DNA of 64,000 bases from Hyphomicrobiales bacterium. Its GTDB lineage: Bacteria; Pseudomonadota; Alphaproteobacteria; Rhizobiales; Beijerinckiaceae. A program made the position numbers and the translations under genes. The stretch covers positions 310,001-374,000 of the forward strand of contig JAIXZO010000001.1 of the NCBI GenBank assembly GCA_027489535.1, written 5' to 3'. Shown here piece by piece: positions 37,083 through 45,160 of this stretch; positions within the stretch are counted from its first letter, which is position 1; each line of letters opens with the position of its first letter. The notes beneath the pieces are model-generated. The model made no database searches, was not told where the DNA came from, and saw nothing but the letters and a program-made list of their open reading frames with translations.

Positions 37083-37964
37083 ATGTCCATCGAAATTCGC
37101 AAGATCGGCATCATCGGCGCGGGGCAGATGGGCAACGGCATCGCCCAAGTCTGCGCCACGTCGGGCTTCGACGTCGTGCTGCATGATATGAACGAGGAGC
37201 GCATCCACGCCGGTCTCGCCACCATCAACGGCAACCTCGCCAAGCTGGTCGGCCGCGGCGCGCTGGATGAAGAGGCGCGGCAGGGCGCGTTGACGCGCAT
37301 CGCCGCCGGGCCGGGACTGGACGATCTGGGCCAGTGCGACATCGTCATCGAGGCCGCGACCGAAAACGAAGACGTCAAGCGCCGCATCTTCCAGGCTCTG
37401 AGCCCGGTATTGAAGCCGGACGCGATGATGGCGTCGAATACGTCGTCCATCTCGATCACGCGCCTCGCCTCGGTGACCGACCGCCCTGAGCGCTTCATCG
37501 GCATCCATTTCATGAACCCCGTCCCGCGCATGCAGCTCGTCGAGCTGATCCGCGGCATCGCGACGGAAGACCCGACCTTCGAGGCGGCGCGCACGTTCAT
37601 TCTCGCGCTCGGCAAGACGGTGACGACGGCGGAGGATTTTCCCGCCTTCATCGTCAACCGTATCCTCCTGCCGATGATCAACGAGGCGATCTACACGCTC
37701 TATGAAGGCGTGGGCTCGGTGGACGCCATCGACACGGCCATGCGGCTCGGCGCGAATCACCCGATGGGTCCGCTGCAGCTCGCCGACTTCATCGGCCTCG
37801 ATACCTGCCTCTCGGTGATGCAGGTGCTGCACGAAGGCTTGGCCGACTCGAAATATCGTCCGTGCCCGCTGCTGGTGAAATATGTCGAGGCCGGCTGGCT
37901 CGGCCGCAAGGCCATGCGCGGCTTCTACGATTATCGCGGCGAAAAGCCCGTCCCGACGCGTTGA
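37083..37964 (+). CDS. hbdA: 3-hydroxybutyryl-CoA dehydrogenase
   Basis: A 293-residue NAD(P)-dependent dehydrogenase. The Rossmann motif GAGQMGNG is near residues 12-19, the catalytic segment SNTSSISITRLA near 119-130 and the conserved HFMNPVPRMQLVE near 141-153 with the active-site histidine. The C-terminal domain (GPLQLADFIGLDT) is normal. It converts acetoacetyl-CoA and 3-hydroxybutyryl-CoA; it follows etfBA, the usual order in Rhizobiales. Confidence 0.94.
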   Translation: MSIEIRKIGIIGAGQMGNGIAQVCATSGFDVVLHDMNEERIHAGLATINGNLAKLVGRGALDEEARQGALTRIAAGPGLDDLGQCDIVIEAATENEDVKRRIFQALSPVLKPDAMMASNTSSISITRLASVTDRPERFIGIHFMNPVPRMQLVELIRGIATEDPTFEAARTFILALGKTVTTAEDFPAFIVNRILLPMINEAIYTLYEGVGSVDAIDTAMRLGANHPMGPLQLADFIGLDTCLSVMQVLHEGLADSKYRPCPLLVKYVEAGWLGRKAMRGFYDYRGEKPVPTR

Positions 37965-38020
37965 GCGACCCTGCGGCGGGCTCGGCCGCCTGAGGGCGGC
38001 CGCACTGCGCTGCGGCTTTC

Positions 38021-38041
38021 CGCCCCGTTTCGGGGCGTCTT
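38021..38041 (+). terminator. Intrinsic terminator after hbdA
   Basis: Arms CGCCCCG (38021-38027) and CGGGGCG (38031-38037) around a TTT loop, followed by TCTT. A second, stronger hairpin without a T-tract (GGCCGCC / GGGCGGCC) lies just before it at about 37984-38002. Together they probably end the etf-hbdA transcript. Confidence 0.6.
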
Positions 38042-38117
38042 CACATTGTCGTCTTGCGAGCGTTAGACTGTGCTTCGCCGAATGGTCCCTATCGGGATCC
38101 AACAGGGGAGTCGGTCG

Positions 38118-38687
38118 GTGACGATCCACGTCAACCCGCCCGTATCGCCGGACGCCTGCCCGGCTTTGGTACTCAACGCCGATTACCGTCCGTTGAGCTA
38201 TTACCCGCTGTCGCTTTGGAGCTGGCAGGACGCCGTCAAGGCGGTGTTCCTCGACCGAGTGAACATCATCGCGTCCTACGACCGTACGATCCGAAGTCCC
38301 AGCTCGGAATTCCGGCTGCCGTCGGTGGTCTGCCTGAAGAGTTACGTCAAACCGTCGCGGCACCCGGCCTTCACCCGATTCAACGTCTTCCTGCGCGACC
38401 GCTTCACCTGCCAATATTGCAACATCCGCGAGGATCTGACCTTCGATCACGTGCTGCCGCGCTCGAAGGGCGGCCAGACGACATGGGAGAACGTCGTCGC
38501 CGCCTGTTCGCCCTGCAATCTGCGCAAGAGCGATAGGCTGCCGCGCGACGTCGGCATGTTCCCGATGCAAAAGCCCTACGCCCCGACGGTGCAGGACTTG
38601 CACCGCAACGGCCGCTTGTTCCCGCCCAACTATCTGCACGACAGCTGGCTGGACTATCTCTACTGGGACACCGAACTGGAGCCCTGA
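38118..38687 (+). CDS. HNH endonuclease family protein
   Basis: A 189-residue protein with a central HNH nuclease domain: zinc pairs CQYC (about residue 98-101) and CSPC near 138-141, with the DHVLPRSKGG motif carrying the general-base histidine between them. GTG at 38118 is preferred as start because AGGGGAG lies seven bases upstream; the N-terminus then reads MTIHVNPPVSPDACPALVLN. The gene is widely conserved and single-copy in alphaproteobacteria, so it is likely a housekeeping repair or processing nuclease rather than a restriction or homing enzyme. Its 3' end overlaps the convergent dsbB gene by 28 bases. Confidence 0.9.
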   Translation: MTIHVNPPVSPDACPALVLNADYRPLSYYPLSLWSWQDAVKAVFLDRVNIIASYDRTIRSPSSEFRLPSVVCLKSYVKPSRHPAFTRFNVFLRDRFTCQYCNIREDLTFDHVLPRSKGGQTTWENVVAACSPCNLRKSDRLPRDVGMFPMQKPYAPTVQDLHRNGRLFPPNYLHDSWLDYLYWDTELEP

Positions 38688-39181
38688 GCCCGCCATGCGG
38701 CCGTTGCGGCCAGCAAGCCCAGCCCGCCCGCGATCACGGCGTTCCAAGCGGCCAACGACAATCCGAAGATGCGCATGGCGACCTCGTCGCACCGGATCAC
38801 CTTCACGGTGGACAGCTGCTTGAGAAAATCCTGCATTCCGAGCTGTGCCGGCATCGGGCCGGAACAGTCGGTCGGCCCTTTCCAAAGTCCCCATTCGACG
38901 CCCGCGTGATAGGCGCCCATTCCCGATGCCGCGAAGAAGGCGAGGGCCGTCAGCCCGAGCAATGCGGCGGTCGGGCGCGAACCGCGCGCGGCCGAGAACA
39001 GGGCCAGCGCCGCAATCGGCAGGCCGACGTAATAGGGAATGCGCTGCTCGAGGCAGAGCGGGCAGGGCTTTATGCCCAAAACGACTTCGATGAACCACGC
39101 GCCCGCAATCGTCGCGCCGCCCGCGAGCAGCACGATCGTCGCCGCCGTCCGCGGCGCGAAAAGGTCGCGGTCCTGAATCAC
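38660..39181 (-). CDS. dsbB: Disulfide bond formation protein B
   Basis: A 173-residue inner-membrane protein with four hydrophobic helices that reoxidises DsbA and passes electrons to quinone. The first periplasmic pair is C40-P-L-C43 and the second pair C106 and C131. The GTG start at 39181 overlaps the TGA stop of the DedA-family gene, so translation is coupled. The last 28 bases overlap the convergent HNH gene. No dsbA is in the window. Confidence 0.9.
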   Translation of the reverse strand: MIQDRDLFAPRTAATIVLLAGGATIAGAWFIEVVLGIKPCPLCLEQRIPYYVGLPIAALALFSAARGSRPTAALLGLTALAFFAASGMGAYHAGVEWGLWKGPTDCSGPMPAQLGMQDFLKQLSTVKVIRCDEVAMRIFGLSLAAWNAVIAGGLGLLAATAAWRAQGSSSVSQ

Positions 39182-39759
39182 AGCAGCTTTCCGAGCGCCA
39201 CGAAACCGAGCACGACGACCGCGACCATTCCCGCCGCCACCGCCCCGAGGTTCTTTTCCACGAAGGCTTTTATCGGGCCTCCGAAGCGGTTGAACAGGCC
39301 CGCGAGAATGAAGAAACGTGCTCCGCGCGTGATGGCGGAGAGCAGGACGAAGAGCGGGAAATTGTAATCCATCGCGCCCGATACGATGGTGACCACCTTG
39401 TACGGGATGGGCGTCAGTCCCTTCACGAGAATGAAGGTCGCGCCCCATTCGGCATAGAAGGCGCGGACGGAATCGATCTTCGCACCGTAGCCGTAGAGGT
39501 TGAGCAGCCACAGCCCGACGCTGTCGAACAGCAGATGGCCGATCGCGTAACCCGCAACTCCGCCGCAGACCGAAGCCACCGTGCAGATCGCCGCGTAGTG
39601 GAAGGCCTTTTGCGGTCGCGCCAACGACATCGGCGCCAGCATCACGTCAGGCGGGACGGGGAAGAACGAGCTTTCGGCGAAGGAGACCGCGGCAAGCGCC
39701 CATGTGGCCCGAGGCCCGGCCGCAAGGGCGACCGTCCGGTCATAGAGGCGTCTCAGCAT
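39178..39759 (-). CDS. DedA/YqaA-family membrane protein
   Basis: A 193-residue SNARE-associated/VTT-domain membrane protein with about five hydrophobic helices. The FPVPPDVMLAPMSL loop near residue 37 and the FILVKGLTPIPYKVVTIVSG segment near residue 104 are typical of the YqaA branch, proposed to act in lipid flipping. It is translationally coupled to dsbB (overlap of one base). The ATG at 39759 is preferred over an upstream frame lacking conservation. Confidence 0.88.
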   Translation of the reverse strand: MLRRLYDRTVALAAGPRATWALAAVSFAESSFFPVPPDVMLAPMSLARPQKAFHYAAICTVASVCGGVAGYAIGHLLFDSVGLWLLNLYGYGAKIDSVRAFYAEWGATFILVKGLTPIPYKVVTIVSGAMDYNFPLFVLLSAITRGARFFILAGLFNRFGGPIKAFVEKNLGAVAAGMVAVVVLGFVALGKLL

Positions 39760-39910
39760 GAGGGCGGGCTCCCGGTGGGCTTCGTTCAATGCGCCGGCGG
39801 CTCTCCGGTTCCGGCCTCGCCCGCGCTTCTCGGCACGATGCACCGGCACGACTGAACAAGCGGTTTCCGTGCCTGCGTGCGTGACCCGCCGAGGTGCCGC
39901 GCGAATTGGA

Positions 39911-39995
39911 TGGTGCCCCTGGCCGGAATCGAACCAGCACTCCTTGCGGAAACCGATTTTGAGTCGGTCGCGTCTACCAGTTCCGCCACAGGGGC
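39911..39995 (-). tRNA. tRNA-Leu (anticodon CAA)
   Basis: The minus strand folds as an 85-base class II tRNA with the acceptor GCCCCTG paired to CAGGGGC, discriminator A and encoded CCA. The seven-base anticodon loop CTCAAAA gives anticodon CAA (leucine UUG codons). A long variable arm (CGGTTTCCGCAAGGAG region) and TTCGATTCC T-loop are present. Confidence 0.95.
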
Positions 39996-40191
39996 AACGC
40001 GCGGTGTTCTTACACCAGAGCGATGAGGTCGCCTAGATGGTCCGAAGTCTCCCGAGACGCTTTCCGCCTCCTCCCCCAGGACGCGCTTTCCGGCCTTTTC
40101 CCGCTCCAGCCCCATTGTTTGCCGAATTGTAAAAGGTGCGGTGATCCGAAGCGCCGAGCAAGGCGTAATCCCTTCATCTAGGGAGGCGTTC

Positions 40192-41064
40192 ATGGGCGAG
40201 ATCGCTGGGGTAAGGCGGACCTTCGTAAAGGCCGCGATGAATGCACCGTTCTTGACCCGCGAGGACGAGCATGCGCTTGCCGTCCGCTGGAAGGATCTCA
40301 AGGACGAACGTGCTCTGCACGCCCTGGCCGCGGCGCATATGCGCCTCGTCATCGCCATTGCGGCCCGTTTCCGGCATTACGGGCTCCCGATGGCCGATCT
40401 CATCCAGGAAGGTCACGTCGGCCTTCTCGAAGCCGGCGCCCGCTTCGATCCCGATCGTGAAGTCCGCTTCTCCACCTATGCGACTTGGTGGATTCGCGCC
40501 TCGATCCAAGACTACATCCTCCGCAATTGGTCCATCGTGCGCGGCGGCACCAGCTCCGCGCAGAAGGCGTTGTTCTTCAATCTTCGGCGCTTGCGTGCAC
40601 GTTTGACGCAGAGCGCGGCCGCGGACCCCAGCATCGACATCCACGGCAGCATCGCCGAGGCCGTCGGCGTGTCCCGCGCCGACGTCGCCTTGATGGAAGT
40701 GCGGATGTCCGGTTCCGACATGTCGCTGAATGCGCCTTTGACGGAAAGCGACGGCGCCGGTGCGAGCGAGCGCATGGACTTCCTCGTCGACACCGCGGCC
40801 TTGCCCGACGAGACGGTCGGCGACGCCATCGACTCGGAGCGTCGCGTCACATGGCTCCGTTCCGCCATGACGGTGCTTTCGGAACGCGAGCTCAACATTC
40901 TGCGCGCCCGCCGTCTCTCGGAGGAAAGCGCCACGCTCGAAGCTCTCGGCGACCGTTTGGGCATCTCCAAGGAGCGCGTCCGCCAGATCGAAAGCCGCGC
41001 GTTGGAAAAGCTGAAGCGGGCACTGATCGAGCAGTTTCCCGGCGTCCAACCCGCGCTCGTCTGA
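40192..41064 (+). CDS. rpoH: RNA polymerase sigma-32 family factor (RpoH)
   Basis: A 290-residue group 3 sigma factor. Region 2 (RLVIAIAARFRHYGLPMADLIQEG, positions about 59-82) precedes the sigma-32-specific RpoH box QKALFFNLRRLR near residue 124, and region 4 ends with the HTH segment LGISKERVRQIESRALEKLK near 256-275. Start ATG at 40192 has gggagg five bases upstream. Rhizobiales often have two or more RpoH proteins; this form lacks close identity to the main heat-shock type as far as can be judged, so it may be the second copy (oxidative stress). It is convergent with the M48 protease gene, three bases away. Confidence 0.88.
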   Translation: MGEIAGVRRTFVKAAMNAPFLTREDEHALAVRWKDLKDERALHALAAAHMRLVIAIAARFRHYGLPMADLIQEGHVGLLEAGARFDPDREVRFSTYATWWIRASIQDYILRNWSIVRGGTSSAQKALFFNLRRLRARLTQSAAADPSIDIHGSIAEAVGVSRADVALMEVRMSGSDMSLNAPLTESDGAGASERMDFLVDTAALPDETVGDAIDSERRVTWLRSAMTVLSERELNILRARRLSEESATLEALGDRLGISKERVRQIESRALEKLKRALIEQFPGVQPALV

Positions 41065-41067
41065 CGT

Positions 41068-42543
41068 CTATTCCGTCACGATCTTGTAGGAGCGCCCCGT
41101 CGTCACCGTGGGGCTTTCCAACCCGTTGAGCACGAGAAAGCGCTCGAGCGGTCGCTCCGTCGCCATGGCGCGAACGAAGGCCTCGGCCGTTTCGCCGCCC
41201 CGGGCCGTTACGCTGCGCAGCATCAACGGCCGAGCGCGCGCGGCTTCGTCCGCCGTCAGAATTCGGAAGCTGTCGAGCGTCGCACGAAAGCTGCGATCGA
41301 TGTCGGGCGTCAGTTCGCGCGCGGCGAAGATGAAGCGGTGCACCACGTCGCCCTGTCGTACCGCTGCAAGACGGAAGCTCCAATCCGAGCCTGCGGCTAT
41401 GGCGGTGGCTGCGGGCAGGCCGTTGACCATGAGGGTTTCCACCCTCCCCATGCTCACCCCGTCCATCCAGCCTCTGCCGATCACGTCCTCGGGCGATCCG
41501 CCGGCTTTGACGCTGTCGAAGCGAAGGGCCGCCGAACGGCCGGGGATGATGCCGATCACGGCTTGGGGAGAATTCTCCATCACGGTGCCATCGGGCGCGA
41601 CGAACGAAAAACCGAGCACGGGGTGGATGAAGCGTCGCTCGCGGATCAGCCCCGCTTGGGAATCGTCGCCATAGATGATGCCGTCGACGGCCGCCAACCA
41701 GGTCGCGCGTTCGGTCTCCCGGTCGGCGAGAACGCCTTTGGGTGCGGCGCGTGCGGCGGCCAGCGCCCTCTGCATGCGCTCGGGCGGGCTGGGATGGCTC
41801 GACAGGAAGTTCATACCTGACCGCTTGCGGGCTTCGCCCGTGGACGCGGCACGAAACGCAGCGTCTCGCCCGAGCGACTCGAGAAAACGCACGGCGCCGA
41901 ACGGATCGAACCCCGCTTTGGCCGTCATCATCACGCCGATTTCGTCGGCTTCGAGTTCCTGCGCCCTCGAGAACCCGGCAATCCCCACGCGATTGCGCAT
42001 TTGGATCAATTCGCTGCCCGCGCGGTCGTCGAGAACCTCGGCGACGACCTGTTCCACGATGGCCGACCGCCGTTCGAGTTCCGCGCGCTGCAGGGCGTGG
42101 CGCGCGGTGACGTGGGCCACCTCATGCGCCATGACCGCCGCGACCTCGGACGTGTCGTTGGCCAGCGCCAACAATCCGCGCGTGATGAACAGGTCGCCGC
42201 CGGGCAGCGCGAAGGCGTTGGGCGCCGGGGAATTCAGAATGGTGACGCGATAGCTGCGGCCCGGCTCGTCGCTCGCTGCCACAAGTCGGCGTACGACGTC
42301 GTCCAGCAAGGCGCGGACGGCCGGCGCGCGATACTCGCCCCCGAAGGTCGCCAGCAGCCGCGCGCGTTCCCGGTCGAAGCCCTGATCGACGCCCGTCCCG
42401 ACCAGCCGGGGAGCGGCTGACGGAATCAGCGTCTTTGCGGATTCGCCGGCGCAGCCGGCGAGAGCGAGCGCGCATGCCAAAGCGAGCGCGCGATGTGCGC
42501 GCTTGAACCGTCCCGCAATGCGGACGATGGCCGTTCCCCTCAC
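41068..42543 (-). CDS. M48-family zinc metalloprotease lipoprotein
   Basis: A 491-residue lipoprotein: lipobox L-A-G-C31, then a peptidase M48 domain with the zinc motif H140-E-V-A-H144 and the third-ligand segment QELEADEIG near residue 200. The C-terminal ~170 residues are a separate beta-rich domain of a type often fused to M48 proteases in alphaproteobacteria. Related proteins (BepA-type) degrade misfolded outer-membrane proteins. It ends three bases from the stop of the convergent sigma factor gene. Confidence 0.9.
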   Translation of the reverse strand: MRGTAIVRIAGRFKRAHRALALACALALAGCAGESAKTLIPSAAPRLVGTGVDQGFDRERARLLATFGGEYRAPAVRALLDDVVRRLVAASDEPGRSYRVTILNSPAPNAFALPGGDLFITRGLLALANDTSEVAAVMAHEVAHVTARHALQRAELERRSAIVEQVVAEVLDDRAGSELIQMRNRVGIAGFSRAQELEADEIGVMMTAKAGFDPFGAVRFLESLGRDAAFRAASTGEARKRSGMNFLSSHPSPPERMQRALAAARAAPKGVLADRETERATWLAAVDGIIYGDDSQAGLIRERRFIHPVLGFSFVAPDGTVMENSPQAVIGIIPGRSAALRFDSVKAGGSPEDVIGRGWMDGVSMGRVETLMVNGLPAATAIAAGSDWSFRLAAVRQGDVVHRFIFAARELTPDIDRSFRATLDSFRILTADEAARARPLMLRSVTARGGETAEAFVRAMATERPLERFLVLNGLESPTVTTGRSYKIVTE

Positions 42544-42718
42544 GCGTCCTGCTCCTCCGTCGACCGTGCGCCCGACGGATGACGTTTCATCGACGAAACC
42601 CTAAATGCCCCGCCCCGCCGCCACGTTCAACCCCGCCTTCCGCCCGAGCCGTTCCGGGCCGTAGCTCGCCCCGCGACACTGGAAGCCCCGTGTCCGGCAT
42701 GATATCTCCTGCGGGCGT

Positions 42719-42795
42719 GGTCCCGTAGCTCAGCAGGATAGAGCATCAGTTTCCTAAACTGAGGGTCACTGGTTCGAATCCAGTCGGGATCACCA
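42719..42795 (+). tRNA. tRNA-Arg (anticodon CCT)
   Basis: A 77-base class I tRNA with acceptor GGTCCCG paired to CGGGATC (one G.T pair), encoded CCA, D-loop TAGCTCAGCAGGATAGAGCA and T-loop GGTTCGAATCC. The anticodon loop TTCCTAA gives CCT (AGG arginine codons). It marks the left edge of the accessory-looking stretch that follows. Confidence 0.95.
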
Positions 42796-42998
42796 ATCTC
42801 TCCCCGTCGAAAACGCGGATGGAAGCCTTGGCGAGGTACGACGTCCCGTAGAATCCGAGCGACATTCCCGTGCGGGGGGGCACTAAGCTCATGATTTTTA
42901 GAATAGATTTGCCGACGCCATGCGACGAACATTGTGAAGATCAAAGATCCGGTTTAGTAGACTGTTCCCAACAAGATTGAATCTTGTACGGGCTGAAA

Positions 42999-43766
42999 AT
43001 GTTGAGGATTCAGAGTAGTATGGTTCGAGCGTTTCTCTTTGCGTGCTGCATCACGGTGACGTCCGGCATCCCGGCCGGTGCCGCCGATCTCGTCGGCAAC
43101 AAGGTCCCGTCCAAGACTGGTTCGGCGCCGCCGGCCGCGCCGCAACCAGCCGAGCATTGGGCGGGCTTCTATGCGGGCGCGCATGCGGGCTACGGCTTCG
43201 GGAACATCGAAGCTCGAGATCTCGAAGACGGCAGCAAGTTGAAATACGACAACACCGGTCTCACGGGCGGCGTTCATGCGGGTTACAACTTCACAACGGG
43301 ACCCTGGGTCCTCGGGCTCGAAGGCGAGATCAACGTCTCGGGCGTCGCCGGGAGGAAGTTCGATGCCGATACAGATGATTTTGGACAAGTCGAATCCGCG
43401 ACCCTCAAGACCTCGTTCCCTTGGCTCGCTTCCTTTGGTCCCCGCGTCGGTTACTCCGTCGGAAATGCGCTGTTGTATGCGGCCGGCGGTGTAGCCTTCG
43501 GTCAGGATCGCATGAAGGTGACCGAGAGCGACGGCGACAGCCAGAAAAAGACGGAAACTCGGATCGGTTTCAGCGTCGGCGGCGGTGTGGAATACGCGTT
43601 GGACAAGCGGTGGTCGGTCCGTTCGGACTACCGTTATTTCAACCTTGGTCGGAAAACCTATCGGGATTCGGATCCCGAAATCGGCGATCTAGGCGGAGTT
43701 CGACTCAAGGCGGACGCTCATACGATCCGCGTAGGTCTGACCTATTCGTTCGGGAGTATCCGCTGA
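42999..43766 (+). CDS. Outer-membrane beta-barrel protein (Omp31/Omp25-like)
   Basis: A 255-residue protein of the alphaproteobacterial Omp25/Omp31 porin-like family. A signal peptide ends near AGAADL, then the typical WAGFYAGAHAGYGFG motif opens the barrel (about residues 53-67), glycine/aromatic-rich strands follow and the C-terminal strand is IRVGLTYSFGSIR. In-frame starts at 42984 (TTG), 42999 (ATG) and 43020 (ATG) are all possible. The upstream 200 bases are AT-rich compared with the rest of the window. Function is probably structural or in host/envelope interaction. Confidence 0.85.
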   Translation: MLRIQSSMVRAFLFACCITVTSGIPAGAADLVGNKVPSKTGSAPPAAPQPAEHWAGFYAGAHAGYGFGNIEARDLEDGSKLKYDNTGLTGGVHAGYNFTTGPWVLGLEGEINVSGVAGRKFDADTDDFGQVESATLKTSFPWLASFGPRVGYSVGNALLYAAGGVAFGQDRMKVTESDGDSQKKTETRIGFSVGGGVEYALDKRWSVRSDYRYFNLGRKTYRDSDPEIGDLGGVRLKADAHTIRVGLTYSFGSIR

Positions 43767-43893
43767 CAGCAAGCCGTGGCTTCGGCCCCGGTTCGTTGTT
43801 CCGCCGGCAAGAGATTCGTTTCGAGATGATCAGAGCGGTGACGGAGAACCCGGATAGCTCTCGGGCTCCGAAACAGTTCGGAAGAGGCTAGTC

Positions 43894-44925
43894 ATGCGTT
43901 CCTTTGCCGTCGTTTTCATGCTGCTCGCGAGCCTCGCCGCTGCGTCGGCCCAGTCGATGTCGGACGAGGCCTTCGGCCGGCATGTCGGCGAACACTTCCG
44001 CAGCGGTTCCCCCTCGGGAAAGCATTCGGAGCTTGCGATAAGGGTCGTGGCGCTGCCGACCGGCGAATTGGTCGCTCCCCGTATCCCGGTTCCCGCCGCC
44101 GATGACGGTTGGGCGAATTCCCACCTTCTGATCGGCTGCAACGAGGCGGTCGAGACGAAGCCTTGGAGAGCCTATCGTCTCACCGCGAGTTCGAGCTTTA
44201 CGCATTTCGACGACACCGAGGCGTTCGAAACGCGGCAGGCGCCGCGCTTCGTCGTCATGTTGGAATCCTGCCGGCTGGAGGAAGAGGCAGCCGCGCCCGG
44301 CGATCCCGCCGCCCTGCGGGAACGGAACTTGGCGCTGCGCCACGCGCCCGAAAATCTTCACGTCGGCCCGACCTTCGTCTGCTCGGATCCGTCCAAATGT
44401 TCGGGTCTCGCCCGGACGGTTCTTGCAGAAAGCGCGGCTCCGCATCTGCTCGGCCCGGCAGACATCGCGTTGGTCCAGCCCTATCAGGTGCTTCGTCACG
44501 CATTTCCGGTGGACCGGCAAAAGCTGCGGGCGGAAAGCGGGGCCTTCACGGAGGCCGTCGTCAAGGAATGCCGGATTCCGAAACGCATCACCGCCGAAAA
44601 TCCCCACGGCAACCCCGAAGGCACGGAACGCTATGCGCCGTGCATCGCGAAGGCCTATGAGCGTCAACGCGGGATCTGGTTGAATGCCGTCGCCGCCCTT
44701 CCCACGGCCGGCGCGCTTGAAGAGGCGCGCCGGCCTGCCGTCGAACATCGTTTCCTGCAATTCCTGCTGAAGTTTCACGGCTATTTGCCGGAGACCACCC
44801 GGATCGACGGCGCCTACGGGGAGGCGACGCGGACCGCCGTCGTCGCCGCGCAGACCGCGGCGGGCCTGCCGACCGACGGCTTCATGAGCGACGCTCTGGC
44901 TCGCCTGCTCGAAAGCAAGCCGTAA
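43894..44925 (+). CDS. Secreted protein with C-terminal peptidoglycan-binding domain
   Basis: A 343-residue exported protein of unknown function. A signal peptide covers residues 1-19 (cleavage after SAAS/AQS). The middle (residues ~20-260) is not recognised; the cysteines (IGCNEA, ESCRLE, VCSDPSKC, KECRI, APCIAKAYERQRGIWL) suggest disulfides, and the last of these segments resembles LprI/DUF1311-type sequences. The final ~55 residues (FLKFHGYLPETTRIDGAYGEATRTAVVAAQ) form a PG_binding_1 domain. It probably sits at the cell wall. Confidence 0.7.
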   Translation: MRSFAVVFMLLASLAAASAQSMSDEAFGRHVGEHFRSGSPSGKHSELAIRVVALPTGELVAPRIPVPAADDGWANSHLLIGCNEAVETKPWRAYRLTASSSFTHFDDTEAFETRQAPRFVVMLESCRLEEEAAAPGDPAALRERNLALRHAPENLHVGPTFVCSDPSKCSGLARTVLAESAAPHLLGPADIALVQPYQVLRHAFPVDRQKLRAESGAFTEAVVKECRIPKRITAENPHGNPEGTERYAPCIAKAYERQRGIWLNAVAALPTAGALEEARRPAVEHRFLQFLLKFHGYLPETTRIDGAYGEATRTAVVAAQTAAGLPTDGFMSDALARLLESKP

Positions 44926-45160
44926 GCTTTCGGGACGCGTCCTTGAACGTTCAGCCGATTGCACAGTCCTCGGCGTCTTTCTTTTCGGTGACGTGGGTGC
45001 TCAAGCTCTCGTGACCCCCCATCGAATTTTCTCCGTTCCAACGCCCGGAGGGGCCGTTGAAACTCATGGAGGCAGGGAGTGACGTCTTCTCACTCTCCTG
45101 AATCCTGCGGCATGAATATTGCTGCGCCGTCCGTTCAATTTCGTTTCGATTGGACGGGAC

